A stretch of DNA of 64,000 nt from Nitrospira lenta (GCF_900403705.1 NZ_OUNR01000001.1:930001-994000); one strand, 5' to 3'; positions 29,127 to 37,963 are shown, counted from the first letter of the stretch. Numbers and translations: made by a program. Notes: generated by a model from the sequence alone, not told the origin.

Positions 29127-30179
29127 TTATCCCCGTTTACTTCCTGCCAGAGGCGCCTGCACCAACTCGTCCAGCTTGCGCCCGGCGGCGCCGCTTTCAA
29201 GCGCGACGCGTGCGATCGGCAAACAGGCCGGCAGCGTAGCCCCTTTGCCTGCGGCATACAGCAGCAACGCCGCATTCATCAGAACCCAATCTTTCGGACC
29301 GCCCGAAATCTGATTCTGAATGATCCGCCGCAGCAACTCTGCTTCCTTATCCTGCTGCCCCGGGGGAAACCCGGCCATGTCGCGAGAGGTGCCCAGCGCC
29401 ACACCGCAATCCTTCGGCGAAATCCCCAACGGCGTGATCCGCTCATCCCGCAACTCCAGCACCCGGGTCGCTGCCGTGACGGACAATTCCGGATCGCCTT
29501 CCACGCCACGAATGACTAAGGCGCGCGGGCAGCCCAACATCCGCAACACTTCCGCCGTTTTTTCAAAATGAGGCGGATGCGATAAGCCGACCACTTGTGC
29601 GGCCGCCCGCGACGGATTTAGCAAGCGGGCGATCGGATGAAAAAGATTGCGCACCCCAATTTCCTGGCGCATCTCCAGGAACCGATAGAGCGGCGGATGA
29701 TACATTCCGATATCGAGATAGACGAATCCCTTTTTTGTGACGTGCTCACCGGCCATCTTCGGATCCAGGTCGATTGGAATCCCGAGCGCTTTCAAAACAC
29801 CCGCGGCGCCAGGGCGACCGGGAATGCCGTCATAGCCGTGCATCACGATCGCCGCACCCGCCGCCGCCGCTACGATCGCGCCGGCAATCAACCCGTGAAA
29901 GGTCTCTGATTTTCCCGCATAGCTCGGCACATCCACCACGGCCAGCTCTTTGGGAATCGACAGCGGAGCAACGTACGCACGCGCCGCTGCCGTAAAGGCC
30001 GCCAACTCGGAGACCGATTCCATCTTAAAGCGCATCGCCATGAGAAAGGCGCCGATCTGCGCCTGCGTGGCCTGGCCTTCGATCAACAGTTTCATCACCT
30101 GCTTGGATTCATCCCAGGTCAGATCTTTGGAGGCTTTGGGCCCCTTGGCGATTTTCGCAATAAAGTCTTGAATAGGCAT
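29127..30179 (-). CDS. Anthranilate phosphoribosyltransferase-like protein (TrpD2/YbiB type)
   Basis: 350 residues from ATG 30179 (MPIQDFIAKIAKGPKASKDL), two bases after the cysH stop. Glycosyltransferase family 3 fold: helical N-terminal domain (WDESKQVMKLLIEGQATQAQIGAFLMAMR) and PRPP-type domain with YAGKSETFHGL, GYDGIPGR and VRNLFHPIARLLNPSRA. It resembles TrpD2/YbiB, proteins related to TrpD that bind nucleic acid and lack clear anthranilate activity. No other trp genes are near. Its place in a sulfur operon is unexplained. An in-frame extension to 30305 overlaps cysH and is rejected. Confidence 0.82.
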   Translation of the reverse strand: MPIQDFIAKIAKGPKASKDLTWDESKQVMKLLIEGQATQAQIGAFLMAMRFKMESVSELAAFTAAARAYVAPLSIPKELAVVDVPSYAGKSETFHGLIAGAIVAAAAGAAIVMHGYDGIPGRPGAAGVLKALGIPIDLDPKMAGEHVTKKGFVYLDIGMYHPPLYRFLEMRQEIGVRNLFHPIARLLNPSRAAAQVVGLSHPPHFEKTAEVLRMLGCPRALVIRGVEGDPELSVTAATRVLELRDERITPLGISPKDCGVALGTSRDMAGFPPGQQDKEAELLRRIIQNQISGGPKDWVLMNAALLLYAAGKGATLPACLPIARVALESGAAGRKLDELVQAPLAGSKRG

Positions 30180-30180
30180 A

Positions 30181-30897
30181 TTAGGTTTTGTGGAGCCCAC
30201 ACTCGGTCTTGGTAAAAGTTTTCCAACGTCCGGCACGCGGATCTTCACCCGGCGCCACCGGAGCGGTGCAATGGGTGCACCCGATACTCGGATAATTCTG
30301 ATCATGCAACGGATTGTAGGGAACTTCGTAGACCTTGATGTAGGTCCAGACGTCCGCCCAGGTCCAGCGCGCCAACGGATTCACTTTGACCAGTTGGAAC
30401 TTGCTGTCCCATTCGATCAACCCCGCGTTGGCTCTCGTCGGCGACTGATCCCGGCGGATGCCGGTAATCCAGGCGTCGTACCCTTTCAAAACACGCGTCA
30501 GCGGTTCCACCTTCCGCAACTGGCAGCAGCGATCCGGCTCGGTCGACCAGAGCGCCGGCCCATGTTGCGCCACCTGCTGATCCGGCGTCAGCAGCGACTG
30601 CACCTGAATGACCTGTGCCGGCTTCAGCGCATACTGCTGAATGATGCGATCACGGGTCTCATAGGTTTCTGGAAACAGAAAATCCGTATCCAAATAGAAC
30701 AGCGGAATCGAGGGATCGATGCGATGCACCATGTCGACCAACACCACATCTTCCGCACCGAAACTGCAGGCGACGACAATCTTCGGAGCGAACCGCTTGA
30801 TCGCGTCCTTCAACACCTCTTGCGGCTGCTGAGATTCGAACGCGTCGCTCGCACGCTTCAGTTCCGCCACCATCTCTGGACTTCCGCCGCTGGCCAT
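30181..30897 (-). CDS. cysH: Adenylyl-sulfate (APS/PAPS) reductase
   Basis: Reduces APS (or PAPS) to sulfite. 238 residues. PP-loop-like VVACSFGAEDVVLVDMV, substrate block GIRRDQSPTRA, and the two Cys pairs CCQLRKVEPL and GCTHCTAP that bind a [4Fe-4S] cluster in the APS-reductase subgroup. This agrees with the damaged APS-kinase domain in CysNC, since APS reductases do not need PAPS. The usual C-terminal catalytic Cys is in KTECGLH. Lies between the sulfite reductase and the TrpD2-like gene. Confidence 0.94.
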   Translation of the reverse strand: MASGGSPEMVAELKRASDAFESQQPQEVLKDAIKRFAPKIVVACSFGAEDVVLVDMVHRIDPSIPLFYLDTDFLFPETYETRDRIIQQYALKPAQVIQVQSLLTPDQQVAQHGPALWSTEPDRCCQLRKVEPLTRVLKGYDAWITGIRRDQSPTRANAGLIEWDSKFQLVKVNPLARWTWADVWTYIKVYEVPYNPLHDQNYPSIGCTHCTAPVAPGEDPRAGRWKTFTKTECGLHKT

Positions 30898-30915
30898 GAT
30901 CGTACCCTGACTCCC

Positions 30916-33408
30916 TTAGCCTTCGACCTTTTCCACGAGGACGCGATAATGCGCGGCCTCCGGCTCCAGCGCTTCCTGAAGCAGCACGAGATGTCCGTCG
31001 TTCTTCAAGCTCATCGGAACATTCTTGATCGGCTCACCGGCGTCCAGCCAGACTTCCAGCTTTTCACCCGCATCCATCATTTCGAGTTTGAGCTTCGTCT
31101 TGACATAATTCAGCGGGCACGCGACACCCCGGAGATCGTAGACCGGCGCCCCCGTTGGTGCAGGAGCGGCTGGCGCAACCGGTGCCGCTGCCGCCACTTC
31201 CTTCACAGGAGCCGCCGCCTCTTGGGTCGGCGCAAGCTTGAGGTCTTTCCCCATCTGCTCTGTCGCAGCACGGCAGGCATCCACAAATCCCTTCGCGAAA
31301 GCCATTTTTTCACGCGCCGACTCCGCCGTCGTATCTTTGGGGCCGAGATCGCCGACCTTCTTATTGAGCTCGCGATACTGCGCCGGGATGATCCCCTTCT
31401 GCGCAATCCGGCTATCGAACTCAATGAACGTTTCCGAGTCGGTCGACGGCTCAAGCCCCTCTGTGACCAACATCGCTTTGGCCGCCGCCAGGACCGCACG
31501 ATACGACTTATTCACCGACACGGAATACTGATGGTTCTCGACCAGCAGTTTGGCCTGATACAGCTCCTGGTCTGCTTCGAGGATACCGTTCTCAATCATT
31601 TCCAGCGCGCCGCCTGCGCACTCGCCGGGCCCCAAGTCCTCAAGAATGAATTCCGCTTCACCTTCCCAGTCATAGTAGAAGGTTGGATCGTCCTTGTAGG
31701 CCGGGACGATGGTGTAGGGAATCAGCTCGTCCTTGAGTTTATTTTTTCCGGCGCGCGCAACGAACGCGGACAGGTTTTCCTTCGGCAGGCGATCCCGCCG
31801 ATACACGGTGACAAGATGCGACAGGGCGGCCGGCACAGCCTTCGCCGGCAGCTTAACCGTCATCTGCCCGATCTTCGGAGTGCCATCCACTTGCCCCCCC
31901 AGATGCAATTCATAATGAGGCGCGACATGTTCCCCCAACCGCTTCCCGACACCATGTAGCCCGATTGTCGAGATGTGATGTTGTGCGCAGGAGTTGTGGC
32001 ATCCGCTAATTTTGACACTCACATCGGACAGGTCTTCAGGAACACGCCCGGCCGGAAAGACTTCGGCCAGCGCCCGCGCCAACCCCTTTGATGAGGTAAT
32101 CCCCAGACCACAGGTATCGGTCCCTGGGCAAGCGATGATGTCTTCCACCAACTCTGCGCCTGGATCGGAAAGCCCTTGAGTAGAGAGCTCGCCGTACAGC
32201 GATTCGATCTGCGACTCCGGGATCCACCGAATCACCATGTTCTGGTTGATGGTGGTCCGAATATTTCCATTGGCGTACCGCTCGGCGAGGTCAGCGACAC
32301 ACAACATCTGCTCGGATGTCAGATCGCCCATAAAAAGCTTGATTGCCGCTGTGACGTACCCGGGCTGCTTCTGCTTGACGACGTTCGTCCGCTTCCACAT
32401 TTCAAACGGAGTTTCATGACCGATGCCATGACCGGCTCCATTGCCATTCAACGACGACGGACCTGACCCATTGCGCGTCGGCATGATGAGTGGCGTGGGC
32501 TCGTCCGCATGGGTGAGCAACGCGATGGGCTCGTGTGATGGACGGGCATATCCCATCGATTCGTAGGCGGCTTCCCATCGTCGCTTGAATTCATCGAAAC
32601 CCAGCTTCTCGATGACAAATTTCATACGGGCTTTGTTGCGGTTCTTGCGGTTCCCGAGCGTATCGAACACCTTAATGACGGCTTCAATGCTCGGCAACAA
32701 TTCTTCCATCGGGGTAAATTCACGCAGCACTTGTGCCATACGCGGAGCCGACCCCAACCCGCCGCCTGCTACCATGCGGAACCCGATCGTCCCGTCGGCT
32801 CGCTTGGCTGCCAGCAACCCGACGTCATGGATCGGGGTCAGGGCGCAGTCCTGCTTGCAACCTGAAAGCGCGATCTTGAATTTTCTCGGCAGACTTTGAT
32901 TCAAGGGATTGCGCAACAGGTGATACGCGATGGTCTTCGCGTAAGGCGTCACATCGAAGACTTCCCCCTGGCAGACCCCGGCCAGATGGCAGGCCGTCAC
33001 GTTGCGGACGGTATTGGCGCAGGCCTCACGCGTCGTCAGCCCGACTTCAGCCAGGCCGCGCATAATTGTGGGGACATCTTTCAATTCCACGAAGTGCAGC
33101 TGAATGTCCTGGCGCGTCGTGACATGCCCGACGGCGGTAGCGTGGCGATCAGCCAGTTCTGCCACTCGCCGAAGCTGATTGGCCGAGATGCCTCCGAACG
33201 GGATCTTGATACGGACCATCTGCACACCCGGCTGACGCTGCCCGTAGATTCCATATTGCAATCGGAATGGCTTGAAGAGATCGATCGATACTTCCCCAGC
33301 CATGGTACGAAGCGCTTCCGCTTCAAACGTTTCGATTTCCTCGAGCAAGGCAGGAGGAATCGGAGAGGTTTTGATCTCCGGTATGGTCAGCTGATCTTGG
33401 GGACTCAT
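30916..33408 (-). CDS. Siroheme sulfite/nitrite reductase fused to a TusA-like domain
   Basis: 830 residues. Reduces sulfite to sulfide (sulfite rather than nitrite is inferred from the neighbours). Two ferredoxin-like/siroheme half repeats: residues 40-300 with C140-x5-C146 and C184-x3-C188, and 345-550 with C427-x5-C433 (CPGTDTCGLG) and C470-x3-C474 (GCHNSC). Both halves therefore carry a complete cluster motif, unusual for CysI/Sir. Residues about 590-720 are helical and HEPN-like (ALEMIENGILEADQELYQ). After an Ala/Pro linker, 755-830 form a TusA/SirA sulfur-carrier fold with CPLNYVKTKLKL. Confidence 0.9.
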   Translation of the reverse strand: MSPQDQLTIPEIKTSPIPPALLEEIETFEAEALRTMAGEVSIDLFKPFRLQYGIYGQRQPGVQMVRIKIPFGGISANQLRRVAELADRHATAVGHVTTRQDIQLHFVELKDVPTIMRGLAEVGLTTREACANTVRNVTACHLAGVCQGEVFDVTPYAKTIAYHLLRNPLNQSLPRKFKIALSGCKQDCALTPIHDVGLLAAKRADGTIGFRMVAGGGLGSAPRMAQVLREFTPMEELLPSIEAVIKVFDTLGNRKNRNKARMKFVIEKLGFDEFKRRWEAAYESMGYARPSHEPIALLTHADEPTPLIMPTRNGSGPSSLNGNGAGHGIGHETPFEMWKRTNVVKQKQPGYVTAAIKLFMGDLTSEQMLCVADLAERYANGNIRTTINQNMVIRWIPESQIESLYGELSTQGLSDPGAELVEDIIACPGTDTCGLGITSSKGLARALAEVFPAGRVPEDLSDVSVKISGCHNSCAQHHISTIGLHGVGKRLGEHVAPHYELHLGGQVDGTPKIGQMTVKLPAKAVPAALSHLVTVYRRDRLPKENLSAFVARAGKNKLKDELIPYTIVPAYKDDPTFYYDWEGEAEFILEDLGPGECAGGALEMIENGILEADQELYQAKLLVENHQYSVSVNKSYRAVLAAAKAMLVTEGLEPSTDSETFIEFDSRIAQKGIIPAQYRELNKKVGDLGPKDTTAESAREKMAFAKGFVDACRAATEQMGKDLKLAPTQEAAAPVKEVAAAAPVAPAAPAPTGAPVYDLRGVACPLNYVKTKLKLEMMDAGEKLEVWLDAGEPIKNVPMSLKNDGHLVLLQEALEPEAAHYRVLVEKVEG

Positions 33409-33468
33409 ATATATTCCTCCCTTGCCGCGACAGAGATACCACCCTGCCGCCGAAACCGCTCCGTCAGT

Positions 33469-33918
33469 TTAGATGTGATACATGGGATTCTGTTGCTGAT
33501 CGAGCTCCCTTTGGCGATCGACTAATTGATCAATCGTGATCGCAGAGAGGACACTTCGTTCGGCTTGATGCACTTTTTCCCACACCGCCCCGAGCAAGAG
33601 CTGCTCTCTCGTATCGCGCCGATTCTGCCCGGCCCCATTTTGTGAGGCGTCATGAAACACCGGTCCATCAAGCGCTTCGAGCAAATCGGCCACCGATAGT
33701 TCGGATGGAGCACGCAGGAGGAGATAGCCCCCCTGTGCACCCCGCGTGCTATCGACAAGACCGGCCTTTTTCATGGCATGCAGCACTTGCTCGAGAAATC
33801 GCACTGGAATAGATTGCCGTCTGGCGATGGTTCGCGCCTGGATAGGGACTTCCTTCCCATTCATGGCGAGGTCGACAGCAGCCAATATTCCGTATGTTGC
33901 ACGATGCGACACTTTCAT
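33469..33918 (-). CDS. Rrf2-family transcription regulator
   Basis: 149 residues, N-terminal winged helix (MKVSHRATYGILAAVDLA, IPVRFLEQVLHAMKKAGLV, RGAQGGYLLLRAPSELSVADLLEAL). The three Cys that bind Fe-S in IscR/NsrR are absent, so it is more like CymR, the cysteine-metabolism repressor. It is the most upstream gene of the sulfur cluster, 60 bases before the sulfite reductase, and probably controls it. Confidence 0.88.
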   Translation of the reverse strand: MKVSHRATYGILAAVDLAMNGKEVPIQARTIARRQSIPVRFLEQVLHAMKKAGLVDSTRGAQGGYLLLRAPSELSVADLLEALDGPVFHDASQNGAGQNRRDTREQLLLGAVWEKVHQAERSVLSAITIDQLVDRQRELDQQQNPMYHI

Positions 33919-33921
33919 TCT

Positions 33922-33946
33922 TGATAATTCCGGTAGGAATTGATCA
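33922..33946. promoter_or_regulatory. Palindromic operator in front of the Rrf2 gene
   Basis: AATTCC-GGTA-GGAATT (33926-33941), extended on both sides to TGAT...ATCA with a one-base offset. It ends 3 bases before the Rrf2 start codon, so bound protein would block initiation or transcription. The ATTCC/GGAAT half-sites resemble sites bound by CymR-type Rrf2 proteins. Autoregulation is inference. Confidence 0.55.
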
Positions 33947-34218
33947 TTCAGACATATACCGCTCTCAACTCCCGCCTGTCAAGCAGCCGTCTTTGCTCTT
34001 GCGAAAAACTCGATGTTTGCATAAAGGACTCGCGTCCAACTCAGTCTGGGAGACTCTTACTCTGAAAATTATGCACAGCGCTTTTCCGTGACGCAGTGAA
34101 AACCGCGCGCGACGCTCACCCCAATTTACTCATGACCGCCTCACGCAGGGGAAATATCCAATTGACATCATGCCGGCCCTGGGCAATAATTCCGCCCTCT
34201 TCTTCGCATGGTGCCCGC

Positions 34219-34809
34219 ATGTCGGTTCCCACATCGGCTTTTTCCATTCTGTTACTGACGGCGGATGCCGATGTCCACGCTCACTTCAAAGCCGTTTTCG
34301 GGAATGCCTCCGTCACAATGGTTCAGGATGCCGACTCGCTCCCTAAAGATCTCCCGAAACTCCCCTATGATGCTGTAGTGGTGGAAGCTCACACTGGGCA
34401 GGGCCTCTCCGAAGTACTTCCCGTTCAGATTGATCCCGCACAAACTTTGGTCATCGTGGGATCACGGACGGTGCTGAAGCGGGCTCCGGCTATGATCCAA
34501 ATGATGAGCCAGCGCCACGAGGAATCCCAGAAGGGCAAAGGACACGACCTCTCATTGGAAGACTTCCTCGACCAGAAAATGGGTGATTTCGTGAAGGGGA
34601 TGCATAACGGCGCGGCCAAGAATCTTCATCCGATGCTGATTTCCGCCGTCGAGCGCCCCCTGATCTCCTCTGCGCTACGCGAAACTCAAGGCAATCAAAT
34701 TCAAGCGGCTGAATTACTGGGCCTCAATCGAAATACGTTGAGAAAGAAAATTACGAATCTCCATATTCCATTGAAGCGGAGTCGCGTAAAAACCACCGGC
34801 TCCTCCTAG
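34219..34809 (+). CDS. Fis-type DNA-binding protein with a pseudo-receiver domain
   Basis: About 196 residues from ATG 34219 (MSVPTSAFSILLLTADADV); upstream in-frame ATGs at 34096 and 34132 would add residues that look non-coding. N-terminal response-regulator-like fold in which the phosphoacceptor position reads YDAVVVEAH, with Glu in place of Asp. C-terminal Fis helix-turn-helix: LISSALRETQGNQIQAAELL and GLNRNTLRKKI, as at the end of NtrC, but no AAA+ domain. Located 102 bases before an HU gene. Confidence 0.8.
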   Translation: MSVPTSAFSILLLTADADVHAHFKAVFGNASVTMVQDADSLPKDLPKLPYDAVVVEAHTGQGLSEVLPVQIDPAQTLVIVGSRTVLKRAPAMIQMMSQRHEESQKGKGHDLSLEDFLDQKMGDFVKGMHNGAAKNLHPMLISAVERPLISSALRETQGNQIQAAELLGLNRNTLRKKITNLHIPLKRSRVKTTGSS

Positions 34810-34911
34810 TGCGGCAGTGCAACAGAAGATTCGCCCGGACATTCGCCCGGACAATGGAAACAGCTTCAGGCGTTCGGCATCCTCATTCATTCATAACCAA
34901 GGAGGGGACTG

Positions 34912-35184
34912 ATGACCAAGGAAGAGCTGATTGCGAAGATGGCAGCCTCCGCAGGAATCACCAAAGTCGCAGCGGGTACTGCACTGCAAGCCTTTACCGG
35001 CGCCGTTACCACGTCGCTAAAAAAAGGGCAGCGCGTTTCTCTGGTGAACTTCGGTACCTTTACGATTTCCAAGCGGAAGGCACGGATGGGCAGGAACCCG
35101 CGCACAGGAGAATCACTCAAAATTCCTGCCGCCAAGGTCCCGAAGTTCTCTGCAGGGAAGGAACTGCGTTCGGCAGTCAAGTAA
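34912..35184 (+). CDS. HU-family DNA-binding protein
   Basis: 90 residues, normal HU length. MTKEELIAKMAASAGITKV, VSLVNFGTFTISKRKARMGRNPRTGESLKIPAAKVPKF covers the body and the DNA arm. Strong ribosome site AAGGAGGGG. A second HU/IHF-type gene is at 10366-10644; this one is more HU-like. Ends in a strong terminator. Confidence 0.95.
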   Translation: MTKEELIAKMAASAGITKVAAGTALQAFTGAVTTSLKKGQRVSLVNFGTFTISKRKARMGRNPRTGESLKIPAAKVPKFSAGKELRSAVK

Positions 35185-35210
35185 CGACTTCGTTGCGTAT
35201 TCGGTAACAT

Positions 35211-35265
35211 AAAGAGAAGGCGGGGCCTTCCAGAAGCAGCGGAAGGAGTCCGCCTTCTCTTTTGC
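35211..35265 (+). terminator. Rho-independent terminator after HU
   Basis: 13-bp stem AAAGAGAAGGCGG (35211-35223) with CCGCCTTCTCTTT (35250-35262), an inner stem CCTTCC/GGAAGG (35226-35231/35241-35246), then TTTGCATTTCTT. Confidence 0.9.
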
Positions 35266-35270
35266 ATTTC

Positions 35271-35300
35271 TTGACAGTGTGGGCAGGCCTATATTAGCAT
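35271..35300 (+). promoter_or_regulatory. Promoter of the tRNA-Val gene
   Basis: Consensus -35 TTGACA at 35271-35276 and -10-like TAGCAT at 35295-35300, 18 bases apart. Start of transcription would fall about 9 bases before the tRNA. Confidence 0.55.
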
Positions 35301-35315
35301 GCCCACCCGGACAAT

Positions 35316-35390
35316 AGGCGCGTAGCTCAGGGGGAGAGCGTTACCTTGACACGGTAAAGGTCGACGGTTCAAGACCGTCCGCGCCTACCA
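35316..35390 (+). tRNA. tRNA-Val (anticodon GAC), CCA encoded
   Basis: Cloverleaf folds by eye: acceptor AGGCGCG (35316-35322) with CGCGCCT (35380-35386), D arm TAGCTCAGGGGGAGAGC, anticodon arm TTACC-TTGACAC-GGTAA with anticodon GAC, T arm GACGG-TTCAAGA-CCGTC, and CCA at 35388-35390. Confidence 0.95.
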
Positions 35391-35472
35391 TTTCGGCTAG
35401 GGGCATCCGTTTGCCTTGAGGCGGCGGAATGCCTTTGTTGTTTTTGTTTGGATAAGAAAAGCACTCGGACGT

Positions 35473-37404
35473 ATGAAGATCACTCTCAAAGGCGGGAATA
35501 GCCAGGTCCTGGAAAAAGGACAGACCGTGGGAGCGGCCTTGAAGGCCTGCGGCCTATCGGTCGGATCCGATGTCCTCGCCGCCAAAGTCAATGGAATCGT
35601 TGTTGATCTGTCACGGCCGCTGACTGAAGACGCTGTCATAGAGCCAGTCCGGTTCGATTCGGCTGAAGGGCGAGAGGTTTACCGCCATAGCAGCACCCAC
35701 ATCATGGCGCAGGCCGTGAAAGAAGTATTTCCCACGGCACAGGTCACCATCGGTCCGGCGCTTGAAGATAGTTTCTTTTACGACTTCGCCTTTGAGCGGC
35801 CTTTTACGCCGGAAGATCTCGAGAAAATCGAGGCTCGCGTCCGCGAGATCATCAAACGGAACCTGCCGGTCACCAGGAAAGAACTGTCGAAACAAGAAGC
35901 CATTCAGTTTTTCCAATCCCGCGGCGAAGCTTACAAAGTCGAATTGATCCAAGGATTCCCTGAGCATGAGCCGATCACGGCCTATAGCCAGGGCGAGTTT
36001 GTTGATCTCTGTCGCGGACCTCACCTCCCCGCCACCGGTCACGTCGGCGCATTTAAGCTCCTGACGACCGCCGGCGCCTACTGGCGCGGAGATGAGCGCA
36101 ACCCGATGTTGCAACGGATCTACGGAACGTCCTTCCCGACCCAGGCCGAACTCGACGCCTATTTAGCGCGCCTGGAAGAGATCAAACGCCGCGATCATCG
36201 CAAGGTCGGAAAAGAACTCGATCTGATTACCATCCAAGATGAAATCGGTCCAGGCTTAGTTCTCTGGCATCCGAAGGGCGCTCTCGTACGGCTCTTGATC
36301 GAGAATTTCTGGCGCGAACAGCACATCAAAGACGGCTACGATTTGGTCTACTCGCCCCACATTGCGCGGCTCGATTTGTGGAAGACAAGCGGTCACGTGG
36401 ACTACTATCGGGAAAATATGTTTGCCCCGATGAAGCTGGAAGGCAGCGAGTACCAGCTCAAGCCGATGAACTGCCCCTACCACATCATGATTTACAAGTC
36501 GCACTTGCGGAGCTATCGGGATCTCCCTATCCGCTACGGCGAGCTTGGTACGGTGTATCGGTATGAACGCACGGGGGTCCTGCATGGCCTGTTGCGCGTC
36601 CGCGGCTTCACGCAAGATGATGCGCACCTCTTTTGCCGGCCCGATCAGATTCAAGATGAAGTCAGCCGAGTACTGGACTTCACCTTTTTTGTCTTAAAAT
36701 CGTTCGGCTTCGCCGACTTTGAGATTTTCCTGTCAACCAGACCCGAAAAGTCAGTCGGCTCGGATGACAAATGGATTCTCGCGACAGATTCACTGGAGGG
36801 GGCGCTCAAGAGCCGAGGGATCGCCTTCCATTTGGATGAGGGTGGCGGCGCCTTCTACGGACCCAAAATCGACATTAAGATCAAGGACGCCCTTGGCCGA
36901 TCCTGGCAATGCTCGACCATTCAGGTAGACTTCAACAATCCTGAACGGTTTGAGCTCAGCTATATCGGCGAGGATGGAAAATCTCACCAGCCCATCATGA
37001 TCCATCGGGCCTTGATGGGATCCATCGAACGCTTTTTCGGCATTCTCGTCGAGCACTATGGCGGGGCCTTCCCGACCTGGCTGGCACCAGTCCAAGTCGT
37101 GGTCATGGCCATCACTGACAACCAGCGCGAATATGTGAACACCGTCGTCGCTCAGTTGAAAGCCGCAGGGTTTCGGGCTGATGCCGATCTGCGCAACGAA
37201 AAAATCGGCTTTAAGATTCGCGAAGCGGAGAAAGCCAAGGTCCCCTACATGCTCGTGGCGGGGGATCGGGAAGTCCAGAGCGGCACGCTCTCCGTCAGGG
37301 GACGGAGCGGGGCAAATCTCGGCAATATGACAGGGGCTGCAGTGATCGATCTTCTCAGGAACGACGTCACGCGCGCGCAGCCGGAGCTACAACCAACACA
37401 CTAA
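35473..37404 (+). CDS. thrS: Threonyl-tRNA synthetase
   Basis: 643 residues from ATG 35473 (MKITLKGGNSQVLEKGQTV), TGS domain first, then the editing domain with the HSSTHIMAQAVKEVFP and FVDLCRGPHLPATG metal sites, the class II core (MNCPYHIMIYKSHLRSYRDLPIR, VRGFTQDDAHLFC, EGGGAFYGPKID-type text) and the anticodon-binding domain (PVQVVVMAITDNQREYV). The frame is open from 35416, but the TGS domain starts at 35473. First gene of the thrS-infC-rpmI-rplT operon. Confidence 0.97.
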   Translation: MKITLKGGNSQVLEKGQTVGAALKACGLSVGSDVLAAKVNGIVVDLSRPLTEDAVIEPVRFDSAEGREVYRHSSTHIMAQAVKEVFPTAQVTIGPALEDSFFYDFAFERPFTPEDLEKIEARVREIIKRNLPVTRKELSKQEAIQFFQSRGEAYKVELIQGFPEHEPITAYSQGEFVDLCRGPHLPATGHVGAFKLLTTAGAYWRGDERNPMLQRIYGTSFPTQAELDAYLARLEEIKRRDHRKVGKELDLITIQDEIGPGLVLWHPKGALVRLLIENFWREQHIKDGYDLVYSPHIARLDLWKTSGHVDYYRENMFAPMKLEGSEYQLKPMNCPYHIMIYKSHLRSYRDLPIRYGELGTVYRYERTGVLHGLLRVRGFTQDDAHLFCRPDQIQDEVSRVLDFTFFVLKSFGFADFEIFLSTRPEKSVGSDDKWILATDSLEGALKSRGIAFHLDEGGGAFYGPKIDIKIKDALGRSWQCSTIQVDFNNPERFELSYIGEDGKSHQPIMIHRALMGSIERFFGILVEHYGGAFPTWLAPVQVVVMAITDNQREYVNTVVAQLKAAGFRADADLRNEKIGFKIREAEKAKVPYMLVAGDREVQSGTLSVRGRSGANLGNMTGAAVIDLLRNDVTRAQPELQPTH

Positions 37405-37414
37405 GAGGTGGGTT

Positions 37415-37924
37415 ATCGTCCCCAAACTGCGCGTGAACCGCGAAATTCGAGTGCGAGAGGTTCGAGTCATCGGTCCCGAAGGAGAGCAACTGGGGATCCT
37501 CCCCACGCCAGACGCGTTGCGCCAGGCCCAGGAGGGCGGCTACGACCTCGTGGAAGTTGCTCCGACGGCAGCGCCGCCGGTTTGCCGGATCATGGATTAC
37601 GGCAAATACAAATTCGAGCTCAGCAAGAAGGACCATCAGAATCGACGTCACCAAAAGTCGACCCAGGTCAAAGAAATCAAGCTTCGGCCGCGCACCGATA
37701 AGCACGACTTAGGCATCAAGATCCGTCAGATCAAGGAATTTTTGGCTGACGGGAACAAGACCAAGGTCACATTGACGTTTCGTGGCCGTGAAATGGCCAA
37801 TCAAGAGATGGGCCGGTCACTGATGAATATGGTGATCGCCGAAATGACTGAAACCGGAACCATTGAGTATGCCCCACGCATGGAAGGCCGCAGCCTCATC
37901 ATGATCGTGGCACCAAAAAATTAG
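37415..37924 (+). CDS. infC: Translation initiation factor IF-3, apparently starting at AUC
   Basis: 169 residues if translation begins at ATC 37415 (reading IVPKLRVNREIRVREVRVIG). AGAGGTG lies 4 bases upstream, whereas the first conventional codon, GTG 37433, would be 22 bases from it and would cut into the N-terminal domain. N-domain has YDLVEVAPTAAPPVCRIMDYGKYKFE; C-domain EIKLRPRTDKHDLGIKIRQI. infC of E. coli starts at AUU and IF-3 represses its own start, so an AUC here fits the same control. Confidence 0.93.
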   Translation: MVPKLRVNREIRVREVRVIGPEGEQLGILPTPDALRQAQEGGYDLVEVAPTAAPPVCRIMDYGKYKFELSKKDHQNRRHQKSTQVKEIKLRPRTDKHDLGIKIRQIKEFLADGNKTKVTLTFRGREMANQEMGRSLMNMVIAEMTETGTIEYAPRMEGRSLIMIVAPKN

Positions 37925-37963
37925 GGATATGCTTGCAGCTTACAAACGGAGAGGATGGATTCG

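Noticed and set aside
37433-37435. GTG as infC start
   Set aside because: Too far from the ribosome site and removes the conserved N-terminal residues.
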